The notes under the pieces: model-generated
Seen by the model: the letters and a program-made list of their open reading frames with translations, nothing else
Told to the model about the DNA's origin: nothing
Databases searched by the model: none
Part shown: positions 18,783 to 30,243 of the stretch, one piece after another
Layout: each line of letters begins with the position of its first letter
Position numbering within the stretch: position 1 is the stretch's first letter
Source of the DNA: Aphrocallistes beatrix
Lineage: Eukaryota; Porifera; Hexactinellida; Sceptrulophora; Aphrocallistidae
Direction: 5' to 3'
NCBI GenBank assembly: GCA_963281255.1
Contig: OY725489.1
Coordinates: 558,001 to 622,000 of the forward strand
DNA length: 64,000 bases
Program-made: the position numbers and the translations under genes

Positions 18783-21287
18783 TTTGTATTGTTTTCTAGA
18801 TTATTATGAATGTTTCTGTGGTCATAACTTATATATTCTCAAAATTAGTTATTTGCTGAACAATATTGCTGCAGTTATTCTAATTTAGTACTCGAACCTT
18901 CAACTAATGTGTATTCCCAATCTTTTGGAATTTCCAAAACATCATTTAGCATGTAATACAGTAATACTGAAACTGCTTATTATGTAGCTCTCAATCTTTC
19001 CAGGAATTAATATAATCAATTAGCTTTGCTCTATTCTTAGAAAATTGTTAGTAGAAATGTTTCTAGATTAACCTACTGAACTGAAGTATCTGGTATTTCA
19101 AGGAAATATACTATTACTCATTGAAATTTAGTTGCAAAATGTGGCCTTGTAGTGGCTTAAATCAAGCCACATTCAAATAAATTTCTCCTCAGTAGATCAA
19201 TTTTTGAAAAAGGTAGGTGTCTCTTTTCAAAATCATCAAAATATTGCGATTTTCTCAAAAATGGACCACTCAATTAGTTTTAATGTTGATTTAATTATTA
19301 TTAGTGAAAGTGATAACTTGTATATTATTATTATTGGTATTTAAATATTCATTTGGAATCCGCGTATGCTTACATGTCCATTCTATGTATTTAATAAATG
19401 CCAGGAATTTGTTTACAATCGAGCAATCTAAATTTAGATATGAAACTAACATTTCTTAAAAATTTTCCAAAAATAAGCGAGTATAGAATTTAAATCCAGC
19501 AAAATGGTTTAATTACAAATTCGTCTATTAACATCGTCCGTACGCTCGCTCCTGGGAATTCTATTGGACCAAATTGCACCAAATTTAGACCATATATTCC
19601 TTATAGATTTGAACCTGGATCCAAATTCTGAAAAAATTTCCTTTACCTTTCCACAAAAGGTGTCAAAATGTATTGCAGCACATTTTGTCCCGATAGAGGA
19701 GAACCCTATTAACCGAAATTTTTTTCTATGCGTGAGAGCTATTCCGGTCTTACCAAAGTGACCCTATTAAGCGGAGTCTACTGTATTCCATGAATGAGCT
19801 GAGTGCAGCATTTCTCTCCTGATTGACTTTCTACTAACGCTTCGGAAGTCAAAATTGTGTCCTAACAGAAGTTTATTTTGTTTCGAACTATTACGGGATT
19901 TCTGGATTATCACAAAATCCAGGGATTTGTGTAATTTTATCTACTCACGGGTCTTATAAAGGTCATGTCAACAAATTGATTATCTTACCATATACCAGAT
20001 TAGGTGATGAAATTGATTATCCTAAATATCCATATTTGTCCATATTTGATTTGCATCCAATTCCCAGGAAAAATCTACAGGAAATGCGTTATCACGTTTC
20101 ATTCACTAATCAAATTACGACTTATTCTGTTGACAATATTTTGAATAGCAGCTATTCTAAATTTAGACTTTCCGCATGTAAGAAGTGCTAGGTTGGATCT
20201 ACTGTCAGTATTCCAAAGAATGATTGCATAATACAGCACATTTGTTGAATAATAATTATCTCATAGTGGGTTTCATGCCATCATGTATTATTGAATGAGT
20301 GGTAGACACTTCTCGAGTACTCTTCGTCATTGCAACTTTTGCAAAAAAACTTTTGGTCACCTTTGTTTCATTTTTTAAAGAATGATTTAATGTCACATAA
20401 TGAGGTCAATTCTATTTATAGAATTGATTCGATCGATCTAAGATGGAAGAGGGTGGAGTGAGTTGGAATCGGGTTCGGGGGTTTGAAGAGTCGACCCGAT
20501 TCCAACTATAGGTGGAGCTGTGAGGATATGCTCATAGGTTTGTCTAGGATTTTCTTTTTTTTTGAATGTGATAAAGGTTATATGGCACCCAAACAGGGGT
20601 TTATCTTGAAATTCCAGGGGTGGTGGCAACCCGGCGCCTAAATCGGACCATCCTTCAAGCACCTTGGCTTCTCGGACGATACCAGACTGGCACCTATAAG
20701 TGCTGGCCGAGCACCTAGATAAACCCCTGGATATGCCCCCCCTTCAAACCTGCCCTTGTGTAATAGTCCTGGTTAATAACTATCTCTCCCACTTATTAAA
20801 GTTCATTTTGTTGTTCATTGATTATTTAATGCCTGAAAGATGGGAAATCTATCTCGAACCTCCCATGTTAAATCACAGTACTCAATTTTCTTCTAATCTG
20901 CTTTATAACATTACAAATATATTATTATTGAAGCAAGGCCTATTTGCATGTGTCATTATTAACAGAAAGCAACCTTTGTACTATGTCCTACGTGCATACC
21001 AACGACCCTTTGATGTCTCTAAGTAGGCTAAGGTTACTATAATTATGATTCTATATTTACACATTAGCATTACTAATTTTAATTAGAAATTAGGATAACG
21101 TGCATTCCTAGTAACTATTCTGCTACCACGTGGTTTCTACTCTCTCTTGGAAGTGAAAGTATACTTGTAATAAATTATAACTGGAATTTGATCTTGTGAA
21201 AGCTCTCTATTTTTATAAATACAATAAGGTCATGGTAAACTACAACAAACAGTATAAATAAAATATATAAAGACAACAAACAAATAA
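18783..21287. other. Intergenic, repeat-rich
   Basis: No gene I can support. It holds the 3' half of a pogo-like MITE (19684-19783), a repeat shared with 48420-48530 (tcctgggaattctattggacca, then tttagaccatatattcctt at 19553-19610), and a small hairpin at 20462-20508 (ttggaatcgggt ... acccgattccaa). Short open frames at 20438-20662 and 20700-21026 look like chance products of repeats. Confidence 0.5.
19684..19783. mobile_element. Half of a pogo/Tigger-like MITE
   Basis: Right half of the element found whole at 28168, 34979, 46565 and 50338: ccctattaaccgaaa ... tgaccctattaagcggagt, ending ctactg before TA. The left half is missing. Confidence 0.65.
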
Positions 21288-22073
21288 ATGGATACATACA
21301 CAACTCGAGGATCTGGTTACGGATATGATTACAGTGAGAGTCAGCAAGAGATGAAGAGAAATAGTTACCATAATTCAAGAGAAAATTTAATGGAGAAAAT
21401 GAACTACAATGATTTAGAGAAAATCGATTCAGACAACATTCAAATGAATAGAACAACACCTGCCCTTTCAAACAATACTGACAAACAGTTGAATCTTAGC
21501 GAAAAGATATACAACTTGGAATTACACAATCGGAATTTAGAGGCAAAAAATGCGAAGAAATCAGAAGAAATTATATTATTGAAGGAGAGAGTTCAAAGTT
21601 TGACCGATAAACTGACTAAAATGACTGATCAACCGATAGTTGATATGAAAAACCATGCGGAAGAGAGGAGAAGTTGGAAAAGTGAGAAAGAACAGCTCGA
21701 AAATCAGCTAAGCATGATGGACAGCATGGTACGTAGTTTGAATGAAGATAAACTGCACATGAGAGAGAAGATCTCTGTCCTTGAAATTAATCTGGCAAGA
21801 CCAGTGTCTTACCCTCCAACCCAACCTCATTTCGACTATTCCGATCCAAGAGACGCCGGAGTTGGTTACCCGTTTACCAATCCAACTGGACATTACACTT
21901 ATTACCCGAGTCAAGATTTGAGTTATCCTTACCCCTCCAATGGTAGTCATGGTTACCAGCAGTCTCACCAGGCATGGGACCCCTTGTTGACGTGTGAAAT
22001 CTGTGGTCAGAAGTTTCAACGTGGCGATATACAACAGGCCCGCGATCATTTAAATTCTCAACACCCCAAATAA
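21288..22073 (+). CDS. Coiled-coil protein with C-terminal C2H2-type zinc finger (261 aa)
   Basis: Residues ~65-170 form a Lys/Glu-rich heptad coiled coil (L-N-L-S-E-K-I-Y-N-L-E and K-E-Q-L-E-N-Q-L-S-M). Residues 172-225 are Tyr/Pro/Ser-rich and disordered. The last 28 residues contain C-E-I-C-G-Q-K-F then H and H, a C-x2-C-x14-H-x4-H finger. Long coiled coil plus terminal single finger is the layout of ubiquitin-binding adaptors such as the NEMO, optineurin, TAX1BP1 and CALCOCO groups, so a role in ubiquitin or autophagy signalling is possible. The resemblance is of architecture only. The ATG follows an A-rich leader (caaacaaataaATG). It ends 464 bp upstream of HSP60, same strand. Confidence 0.6.
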   Translation: MDTYTTRGSGYGYDYSESQQEMKRNSYHNSRENLMEKMNYNDLEKIDSDNIQMNRTTPALSNNTDKQLNLSEKIYNLELHNRNLEAKNAKKSEEIILLKERVQSLTDKLTKMTDQPIVDMKNHAEERRSWKSEKEQLENQLSMMDSMVRSLNEDKLHMREKISVLEINLARPVSYPPTQPHFDYSDPRDAGVGYPFTNPTGHYTYYPSQDLSYPYPSNGSHGYQQSHQAWDPLLTCEICGQKFQRGDIQQARDHLNSQHPK

Positions 22074-22537
22074 GCGAAATCGAACGCTTCAGTTTTGTAT
22101 TTTGTCTACTGTGATGATATATTCTATGATAACCTTACGGGCCGTTGTTTCTCTTAAAGGGGAATTGACCGTTGCTAGCTTCTAAGCAGGGCGTTTAGTC
22201 GTTCCGTGTTCAATGTACGCATTAGAAATACTTGCTTTTTCTGCTTTTTAGAGTAAATTTGTTTTTTCAATGTTTTAAGTAAAATATCCTACGAATCTAA
22301 AACCAAATAACAGAAACTATAAATATAACTTTTTATTTTGTAACAAATATTTTTGTCTACATTAATTTAATTAATCAACACCAAAATTACAAGATTGAAG
22401 TGAATATAAAGTTCAAATTCCTAACTTTGAAATTTCGCATTTATTATTGTACCAGAAACAAATCCTATCTATCGCATAATACTCGCGCACTCCACATTCA
22501 CTCATTTACCATACACAGTGACTATAGTATTATTTCA

Positions 22538-25500
22538 ATGGCTTTATTCCGTACATCACTTCTACTTCGTGCGAGACCATTGTGTCCACGGATCTCGTCT
22601 TCAGATTTCGCTCACTCACTGCAATCCAATCTCTTACAGTCGAGGCAGAGGAGAAGTTTCGCCAAAGACATTAAGTTTGCGGGAGACGCTCGCTCTCTCA
22701 TGCTGAGAGGAGTGAATATTTTGGCAGATGCAGTCTCTGTCACTTTGGGACCAAAGGTAAGTTCCTTCAGTTACCCCCCTTACCCCCCTACCCCCTTACC
22801 CCCTTACCCCCTTACCCCCTTACCCCCTTACCCCCTTACCCCCTTACCCCCTTACCCCCTTACCCCCTTACCCCCTTACCCCCTTACCCCCTTACCCCCT
22901 TACCCCCTTACCCCCTTACCTCCTTACCCCCTTACCCCCTTACCCCCTTACCCCCTTATCCCCTTATCCCCTTATCCCCTTACCCCCTTACCCCCTTACC
23001 CCCTTACCCCCTTACCCCCTTACCCCCTTACCCCCTTACCCCCTTACCCCCCTTACCCTCCTTACCCCCCTTACCCCCTTACCCCCTTACCCCCTTACCC
23101 CCTTACCCTCCTTACCCCCTTACCCTCCTTAACCTCCTTAACCTCCTTACCCTCCTTACCCTCCTTACCCTCCTTACCTCCTTACCCTCCTTACCCCCCT
23201 TACCCTCCTTACCCCCCTTACCCTCCTTACCCTCCTTACCCTCCTTACCCCCCTTGAGGTTATAGTACGTATCACTATAAGTGCCCTTTATAACCAATCA
23301 CCAGTCAACTCGTACCAACTACCAAGGTAATGCGGAATAGTTCGACTTTTCGAAAAAGGAAATAGTTCTAATTGCAGATTTAGGAAATGGTTCGACTTTT
23401 TATCATTAGGATTAATGGTGGTTTTCATGTGAACTATTTCCTTTTTTGGAAAGTCGAACTATTTCCACCATACCACTACCAACTCATCCAAAAGAACTAA
23501 GTCAACTGGACCACTACCGAAATGAAATGTACGTTATAGTATTTTGGATGAGATATCTGTAAGAACACAGCGAAAAGCAGGATTTTCTGTTGACTTGGTA
23601 CGAGTCGGTATGTGATAGAGTTGACTGGCATTCACCAATCTAGATATAACGAAACTCCTCTTCGCACACTGTTCAATTGAAAACTTTTATCGCTGTCCTC
23701 ATGCTTTTGTACTGTACCATAATGCCATTATTGCTTTATATTCACATCCATTTACACTAAATCCTCTAACACTATATACTGGTACCAGTAATACACAGAC
23801 ATAAATACCAAATAAATACTTACTGTAACTAATCCAGAAAATCTTGATGAAATACTGAAACATTGACGAACGAATAAGTTCCTTATGAACCATGGATGAA
23901 CCTATAACAGAGTTCCATTGTTCCTTAGGGTCGGCTGGTGATCCTAGAACAGTCCTGGGGGTCTCCGAAGATCACAAAAGACGGTGTCACAGTGGCAAAA
24001 GCCATCGAACTTAAAGATAAATATGAAAATATCGGCGCCCGACTCGTTCAAGATGTCGCCAGTAAAACTAACGATGAGGCTGGAGATGGCACAACTACTG
24101 CCACCTTGCTCGCTAGGACAATCGCGAAAGAAGGATTCGACAGAGTGACACGTGGTGCCAACCCTCAGGAAATCAGACAGGGTTAGTGGTTACTTTTCTA
24201 CTCGTAAATTCGCTGACTCTTCTCTACATTCGTTAACCATTTTCTACCTTAACGAATCAAATTGAGTTTCACAATGAGTTTTCTATGGTTGAGGTTTCTA
24301 CTCGACATCTATGATAATAGTCACAGTTTCCATTAAAAAATAATATTTAAAGGCGAATTGAAGTAGAATCAGGTAGTACTATACTTATACTGTTTCATTA
24401 AATTCATTTACTAATGGACAATATTAAGGCGAAAGAGTATGTAGTAGAGTTGAACAATAAACTTTCCCTATTCACCAAATATTTCCAGTTGCTAAGGAGA
24501 AAATCTTAATTCCGTTCCCCTAATACAGTCGAAACCGGGTTTTTTTTCACTCCGGTTTATCCTTACTTATCGTTTTTTTCTTACTAATTTCAGAATCTTA
24601 ATTATGTAAAAAATCCAAATCTATATTAATTTCCATCGTTTTTTTCTTACTGTCTGAGCCTGTAAAGAAATAATGAGAAATTGTTTGTTTGTTTGTTTGT
24701 TTGTTTGTTTGTTTACTTCTGTGTTCACAGAACTGAGTCTATTCTTGTGCAGGTATCACTGATGCAGTGGCTGCTGTAGTGAAGAAACTGCAATCATTGT
24801 CTGTCACTATCTCCACTCCAGCAGAAGTAGCCCAGGTATCTTCACTCACATTTTATTCCGCACTTAAATTAATACTGTAATACTTATGTACTTCTAATCG
24901 CTGCAAAATTCTATTCTAGATTTAGAAATAATTTCTTAGTTGTTTCACTCCCTCGATTCTAGCCTAAATACTCGCATAATGTTATTATATTACACGCTAA
25001 GGCTATTATTACATATTAGCTAAGCTGAACAGTGGATGATTACTCATTTTGACATGTGCAGAATGTTAAAATCTTAAAATCCTTACTATTAAAACTCGAT
25101 TAATGTTTATATATATATGTACTTGTATATATATCGAATTGATTGTAAAAACTGCCAGGCAAAGAAAGCTGATTTTTGGCATGTGCGAGTCTTTTGGCTA
25201 TGGCTCCACTAAGTTCTGACCTTTTCGACCATAACTCAGCCATTTTAAGCGATAGAAGGCTGAAATTTTCATAGAGTGTGTATATTAACACATCTCACAT
25301 ATGATACAACTATAATAAAAAATGATGACTCATCACTCTGTTATGACGCCATCATTATGGATTTTAAAAAATGGGCTTTGAGACTTTTCTGTCTGAGATG
25401 CTCCCAATCCAACCTCAGATATTATATAAACAATTCAGACAACTTATCTCTACTATGTACTGATCTAGGGATCGACCGGTCCCCCGGTCCCGGTCCCGGC

Positions 25501-27578
25501 CAATCCAGGCCACTTCTGTCCCGGCCCCGGCCCCGGCTTAAAGTCCTGAACCTGGCCGGGGCCCAGTTGAGTTGGAAAAACATGTTGTTTACGAAGGAAA
25601 CTTTATAATTGTATGACAACTACATAAATTTAGCCTATTACCTACTTGCACTAACTACCTATACTAACAAATCTGCACTAACTACCTATACTAACAAATA
25701 TTTAAGCCGAACTTTCATCATCAATTTCTGAGTTGCGGTTTGGAAGATCAACTTCAGGAGGTGGCTGAGGTAGCTTGAACGAACCAAACCCAATGTTCGA
25801 AGGTTGTATTTTAGAAACAACTAGGGATCGACCGGTCCCCCGGCCCCAGTCCCGGCCAAAAACAGTTCAGCCCGGCCCCGGCCCCGGCTAAATTCTCCCC
25901 CCGGTCGATCACTATACTGATCCATAGTTCATTGTTCTATTACTAAAAAGTTCTGAGATAAATATAAATAATTCACAATGACTCTCTTAATTAAATAGGA
26001 ATTTTAGAAGTGAGTTATTCATGGTTCAAACAGACATTAACAAAAAGAAATCTACTCATACACCGAGTTGACTAATACTTGGTGGATTAAGTGTACAGTG
26101 GAACCTCGTTAGTACGAACACCAGGGGAAATTTTTTCATGTTGTCCGGAATTCATATTAACCAGAGTGATTTACATGTACATTAGATACCGGATATAAGG
26201 AATGACGGATGTTTCATCGCTGATATTTTTTTTGAATTAAATTATTGAATCCTCACTTTTATTCTCCCATTCATTCTACCAAATAATAAATGACAATCAC
26301 CCACCCACCTCACGAAATAAAAATACCACTCTCCCGTGCCATTTTATATTATTGCAAACTCAAATGCCCACTTTCTCTTTGCTCTTATGCATAATACTCT
26401 CCAAAATGCTCACTCTCAATCTCCTATCAATTCTATTCAGCTTTAGAACAAATTCATTTTTCCCAACAGTTTGTAATTCCATTCTAAAATATCAGCGACG
26501 AAACTTCCGTTTAGAAGAAGAACACCGGTTATAAGAACATTCTACTAGAAAACGGTTGACATATACCCCATGTAATTTATGCCGGTTATAAGAACATTAT
26601 ATGCAGTTCCCTACGGTGTTCTTATAACCGACATCTACTGTATTATCGTCTGTAAGGGATAAAACATCTGTTCGTATTATCCATGTTATTAACGAAATTC
26701 TACTTAACTTGTAAAGATATGTGAGATCCTAATTTCGGGAATTTATTATAATCGACTAATCGGAACATATCCCACGCATTTGTTGCCTATGATTTTGTCC
26801 CGATTAAGCAAAGTTCCCAATTAATCGACGTAATTTCGTATTAGCTCTATGTGCGTAGAAATTTTATGTTCCTAGGTTTTTGTCCTGATTATTAAGCGGA
26901 GTCAAACTGTATTTCATCTGAAATGTTTTTCCAGTAAAGTACGCTAAGATCTAACATCCATTTAAGCACCTGTATTTCATTTGAGTGACAGCCAATGAGT
27001 GGATAGAGTTATGTTGACACAAGTTATTCATTGAAATGAATCAGGACAAAGTATATAAGTAAAGAGGAGACAGTACATAGTCATTTGCGAATATTCATTC
27101 ATTTATGGTCAGTTGTTGTTATCGTTTATTGTTAGGTTGCAACTATCTCTGCGAATGGGGATAAAGAAATCGGGAGATTGATTTCAGAAGCGATGCAGAA
27201 AGTTGGCAACAATGGTGTTATCACTGTTAAGGTATTTTCAGACATAAATTACCGAACTACTTGAACTTCTTTGATTGACTCATTGACGTGATATTAATGC
27301 AATATGCTCCCATAGGATGGCAAGACTTTGGAAGACGAGCTGGAGATAGTAGAGGGAATGAAGTTTGACCGGGGCTACATATCCCCTTACTTCATCAACG
27401 TGACTAAAGGGAACAAGGTGGAGTTTCAGAATCCAATGATCCTCTTCTCAGAGAAGAAGATAACTTCAGTCCAGCAGATAGTGCCTGCTATGGAGATGGC
27501 GAATACACAGCGGAGACCGTTAGTAGTGGTCGCTGAGGAAATTGAAGGAGAAGCTCTCACCACGATGGTGCTCAACAG
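22538..27578 (+). CDS. HSPD1: Mitochondrial chaperonin HSP60, five exons, 3' part not found
   Basis: GroEL-type chaperonin of the mitochondrial matrix. Exons 22538-22756, 23929-24181, 24753-24835, 27136-27231 and 27316-27578 join in frame with GT-AG introns. The N-terminus has an Arg-rich presequence ending [10 protein letters not shown]. Then come L-G-P-K, the nucleotide-binding [14 protein letters not shown], and apical-domain [13 protein letters not shown]. Exon 5 ends in V-L-N-R at a GT donor (phase 2) after ~309 residues. The family is ~570 aa. Downstream sequence to 64 kb shows nothing matching the remaining apical, intermediate and equatorial parts (for example A-P-G-F-G-D-N-R, G-G-G). 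Either a very large last intron containing other genes, a partial duplicate, or a misjoined assembly. No HSP10 gene is seen upstream, although the two are often head-to-head in animals. Confidence 0.9.
22772..23254. repeat. 8-bp satellite (TTACCCCC)n in HSP60 intron 1
   Basis: About 60 tandem units of ttaccccc, with ttatcccc variants near 22956-22980 and a right-hand block shifting to ttaccctcc from ~23050. The minus strand carries G5 runs every 8 bp, a strong quadruplex pattern, with i-motif potential on the plus strand. It is not the canonical TTAGGG telomere repeat. It begins just 15 bp after the intron-1 donor. Confidence 0.9.
23302..23633. mobile_element. Nested inverted-repeat (MITE-like) element in HSP60 intron 1
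   Basis: Outer arms ccagtcaactcgtacca (23302) and gagttgactgg (ends ~23620), plus tggtacgagtc (~23600). Inner arms ggaatagttcgacttttcg (23331) and gaaagtcgaactatttcc (~23466). Non-coding. Confidence 0.55.
24682..24714. repeat. (TTTG)n microsatellite in HSP60 intron 2
   Basis: Eight TTTG/TTTGT units 38 bp upstream of exon 3. Possibly part of a polypyrimidine-poor intron end. Confidence 0.8.
25078..25372 (+). repeat. Partial copy of the ~545-bp dispersed repeat (family R)
   Basis: Starts ccttactattaaaactcgat and carries the conserved stretch tggcatgtgcgagtcttttg and catatgatacaactat...aaaatgatgactcatcac. It stops before the hairpin end. It lies in HSP60 intron 3 and is the most diverged copy. 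Confidence 0.75.
25466..25914. mobile_element. hAT-like MITE in HSP60 intron 3
   Basis: Flanked by the perfect 8-bp duplication tactgatc (25458-25465, 25915-25922). Terminal inverted repeats are tagggatcgaccgg and, from the right, tagtgatcgaccgg. GC-rich ends (cccggtcccggtcccgg). A second internal copy of the left end at 25823 suggests nesting or an internal duplication. Confidence 0.8.
26094..26705. mobile_element. Nested pogo/Tigger-like MITEs
   Basis: Left end tacagtggaacctcgttagtacgaac. The right-end counterpart is gttcgtattatccatgttattaacgaaattct. Inside, 26521-26641 is a second small element with caccggttataagaaca and gtgttcttataaccgacatctactgta ends. Degraded pogo-type sequence continues at 26755-26912 (cccgattaagcaaag ... 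ttaagcggagtcaaactgta). All lie in HSP60 intron 3. Confidence 0.55.
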
Positions 27579-28167
27579 GTTTGCTTGTTTACATTAGTTT
27601 GTTGTTGTTTACTGTTTTTCAACGGACAATGACATTATATATTACGTTTAAGTTCGGACCGATGTGTAATTTGAACTGTGGTGACTTAATTAGATTTTTG
27701 CATCAGAACTGTAAGTAATCAAGAAATGAGTGCAAGATAAATGATTATTCAATTAGTTGATAGTCACAATATCCAGGTCAAATCAGTTCGTAGTTCAACT
27801 AACCAACAGTGTTTAAATTTAATTCTTTGTAGAATTTATGCCTAAAAACGTATCATTCTACTGTGATGACTTAAGATTATATTTTGTCTACTACCTGTGT
27901 ACTCGTTCAGTAGAATTTCTATTTAGCTATTGTCACTAAGAAAGTTACGCCGTACGCCGTCAGAAAGAATTGATATTTGAAATGATTTTTTTCACCTTCA
28001 ACTGACAAGCATAAACCTACACCATACTTTGAATACTGAATTCTTATAGGATTATCTGTCAATGGAACACAAGATGATTGCTAGTATTTTCTGGCATTCC
28101 TTGATTCCATCATTCGTTAATGTTTCCAATGTTTAACTAAGGTCGACTAGCCCAAATAGTATAAATA

Positions 28168-28355
28168 CAGTCGACTCTGCTTGATAGGGTCACATCGGTC
28201 AGAGGACATTCTGCCCTGATTTAAGCGGAGAACCCTATTAACCGAAAATATTTTGTATTAGCTTCTATGTGTGAGAGTATTCCGGTCCTACCAAAAGTGG
28301 CCCGATTAAGCGGTTGACCTGATTAATCAGTGACCCTATTAAGCGGAGTCGACTC
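28168..28355. mobile_element. Pogo/Tigger-like MITE, complete, 188 bp
   Basis: Ends cagtcgactctgcttgata and (right, inward) gagtcgactccgctta. TA on both sides. Internal gattaagcgg / ccgcttaatc motifs. Almost the same length as the copies at 34979, 46565 and 50338, which define the family. Confidence 0.8.
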
Positions 28356-28501
28356 TACAACAATTTGCCAGGTTTAGTTTCTACATCTGGAATTTAAGAG
28401 ACGGGAAATGAATAACTTTCTCCGCTCCTTTGAGTACGTATTTTGAGAACTTAGTATATGAGCTGAAAGGCTAGAACCTCGTTATGGATAAATATCTTAT
28501 A

Positions 28502-28562
28502 CAGTTGACTCCGCTTAATATGGTCACTGTTTAATCGGGTCAACCGCTTATTCGGGCCACTT
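28502..28562. mobile_element. Half pogo/Tigger-like MITE at a duplication breakpoint
   Basis: Left half only: cagttgactccgcttaata ... gggccact. It ends where the duplicated block tcaacaagaaaatattt begins (28561, duplicated at 31079), so the breakpoint lies inside the element. Confidence 0.7.
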
Positions 28563-28870
28563 CAACAAGAAAATATTTGATCTTTACTAGTTTCAATCTT
28601 GACAAAAATGACAAGAATTTGCATTCGCGGGTGAATTCTAGGAACTAAGATCAAATATTTGAAATACGAGTCCTCTTAACTTGAAGTATGTTGTATAGGT
28701 TAAACTAAATTATACTAGACTGAACTCTTAGCAATCAGAAAGTATAAATGCAGCTTAGATGCCGTTTTAAAACTCATGCCAGTATTTAGGGATGGCAGAC
28801 ATGAGTTGGGTAGTGGACAATTATGAAGAAAGATGGGCTGAAAAAATTAATGACAAATTTGCGGTTCAAT
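28561..28870. repeat. Segmental duplication (promoter plus start of the 31310 gene)
   Basis: 28561-28870 matches 31079-31388 almost exactly, including the TATA box and first ~20 codons. A second block, 28930-29600 versus 32400-33020, is duplicated in the same order. The region therefore arose by tandem duplication of a ~2.5-3.5 kb unit. Confidence 0.8.
28742..28749 (+). promoter_or_regulatory. TATA box of the truncated small-family copy
   Basis: GTATAAAT 43 bp upstream of the ATG at 28792, identical in context to 31260-31267 before the intact paralogue. Confidence 0.45.
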
Positions 28871-28881
28871 CTGTATTTTAA
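28792..28881 (+). pseudogene. Truncated copy of the 31310 gene
   Basis: Begins M-A-D-M-S-W-V-V like the 31310 gene, then diverges and stops after 29 codons. Downstream resemblance is to the 3' flank. An internally deleted duplicate. Confidence 0.7.
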
Positions 28882-29781
28882 CAGATTGAACCACAAATGT
28901 GTCATTTAACATCATAAAAGGGAAGCAGTGGTGCACTCTAAAAATCCTCTAATTGGGTAGCTGGCACTGCTTGATTTGTACAATTCTGGAATTAAACAAT
29001 CCCTATAAGCTAGTATCAAACTGCATTGATCACATGTGACACTCATTTTATGGATTTTAATGCCAAAGCAAGTAAAATTTGGAATAACTAGCATAAATGC
29101 TTCAACAGTATTACATATTCTATTCAGTCACCCGAATGTGCAGAATTATCTTCTGTATCAAAAAGTGTCGTATAATATTGCAGTAGAGAGCAATGCAAGT
29201 AATACAAGGTAATACATATAAATACGTAGTATTAATGTCACTACAGTTATTCTCATAGGACAATGCAATACATACATACATATATGTTTAGATATATTTT
29301 ATTATGAACACTTGTCACGTCTGCTTATCTATTAATTTAACACAATATTCACTTTTATTGTTATTATTCTCTTCCAAATTTTAACTGTCTTTGTTCTGTG
29401 ATGACTGTGATAAAATCCCCCATTCGTGATTTGAAATTCTGAGAAATTAAAATTAGTTGAAACATGAGTCCACTGAACCCCTTGACATGTTCAGTATACG
29501 TATACACAAAAACGAGATTGATTACTAACTTCAAATTATTATCAATGAGGATCAGAATATTATACTAGAATTGCTTAGAATTGCTTGCAGCAGATGTCTT
29601 GTTTTGTTTAGTGGTCTGATTGAGTTGAGATTTCTTCATCGCTATCCGAATTTGATGTTTGCTTGTAACTAAATCTTTGTTCTATTTGCATTGTCCTGCG
29701 TAAACAAAAACAAATAAATAAATAAATAGCAGTTAATCTAATCCAGAATAATTCATATTTATTATTAATAAATATGTAAAT

Positions 29782-30243
29782 ATGAATCAATTTGAATATA
29801 AAAATTATCAAGAGGATAAATATAAATTGATTTTGAGCAATCTTCTTGATTTGGAAGATCAGCATGTTGCTACTACGTGTACTGCTGAAGCCATCCTCGG
29901 ACCTTGTCGCGAGGAAGAACTGCCTAGCGTTAAGGGAATTAATGACCAAATGCGTACTTTGGCGTCTCAAATACTGATTTTTATCCTCAAACATGTGTCT
30001 TTTGAGATCCCCAGCATCGCTTCTCAAAATCTCGATTCTCCAATTCATTTATTCCTCAAAGAAATTGCAGATCCGACCATTGAACTGGAATATGACTATA
30101 ACAATACGTCAGAAGATAGCATGCATTTTATATTCGAACTGAAGACATCGAACGGGGAAATCATAGATAGCATACTCTTGAATTCGGATCAAAATCCCGA
30201 GATATTTTGTTTACAATATTTATATAAAGGAAAAATAGGCTAG
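29782..30243 (+). CDS. Unknown small-gene family, member A (153 aa, C-terminus replaced by a repeat)
   Basis: Not a recognised family. It shares with 33190 and 35516 an N-terminal charged helix, then A-E-x-I-L-G-P-C-x-E-x-E-x-P, then D-Q-M-R-T-L-A-S-x-I-L-I-F-I-L-K-H, then L-K-E-I-A-D-P-T and F-I-F-E-L-K-T-S-N-G-E-I-I-D. After N-P-E-I the sequence leaves the family. The last 11 codons derive from a repeat whose homologue lies reversed at 49205-49345, so the C-terminal I-C-P-F-Y motif and tail are lost. Upstream, aaataaatagcagttaatcta is shared with 33190 and is a likely core promoter. Possibly a pseudogene. Confidence 0.6.
   Translation: MNQFEYKNYQEDKYKLILSNLLDLEDQHVATTCTAEAILGPCREEELPSVKGINDQMRTLASQILIFILKHVSFEIPSIASQNLDSPIHLFLKEIADPTIELEYDYNNTSEDSMHFIFELKTSNGEIIDSILLNSDQNPEIFCLQYLYKGKIG

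Larger units (their letters stand above)
27579..28791. other. Non-coding after HSP60 exon 5
   Basis: No exon of HSP60 recognised here. Contains one complete and one half pogo-like MITE (listed separately). From 28561 it is a duplicate of 31079 onward. Confidence 0.55.

Noticed and set aside
20700-21026. 108-codon plus-strand frame
   Set aside because: No family resemblance, and the start lies in a repeat-like hairpin region.
22772-23254. Telomere-type repeat
   Set aside because: Unit is CCCCCTTA (TAAGGGGG), not CCCTAA/TTAGGG, and it is intronic.
22757-23257. Plus-strand read-through of HSP60 exon 1 into P-P-Y-P-L-T-P-L repeats
   Set aside because: The donor GTAAGT right after L-G-P-K and the in-frame exon 2 show this is intron.
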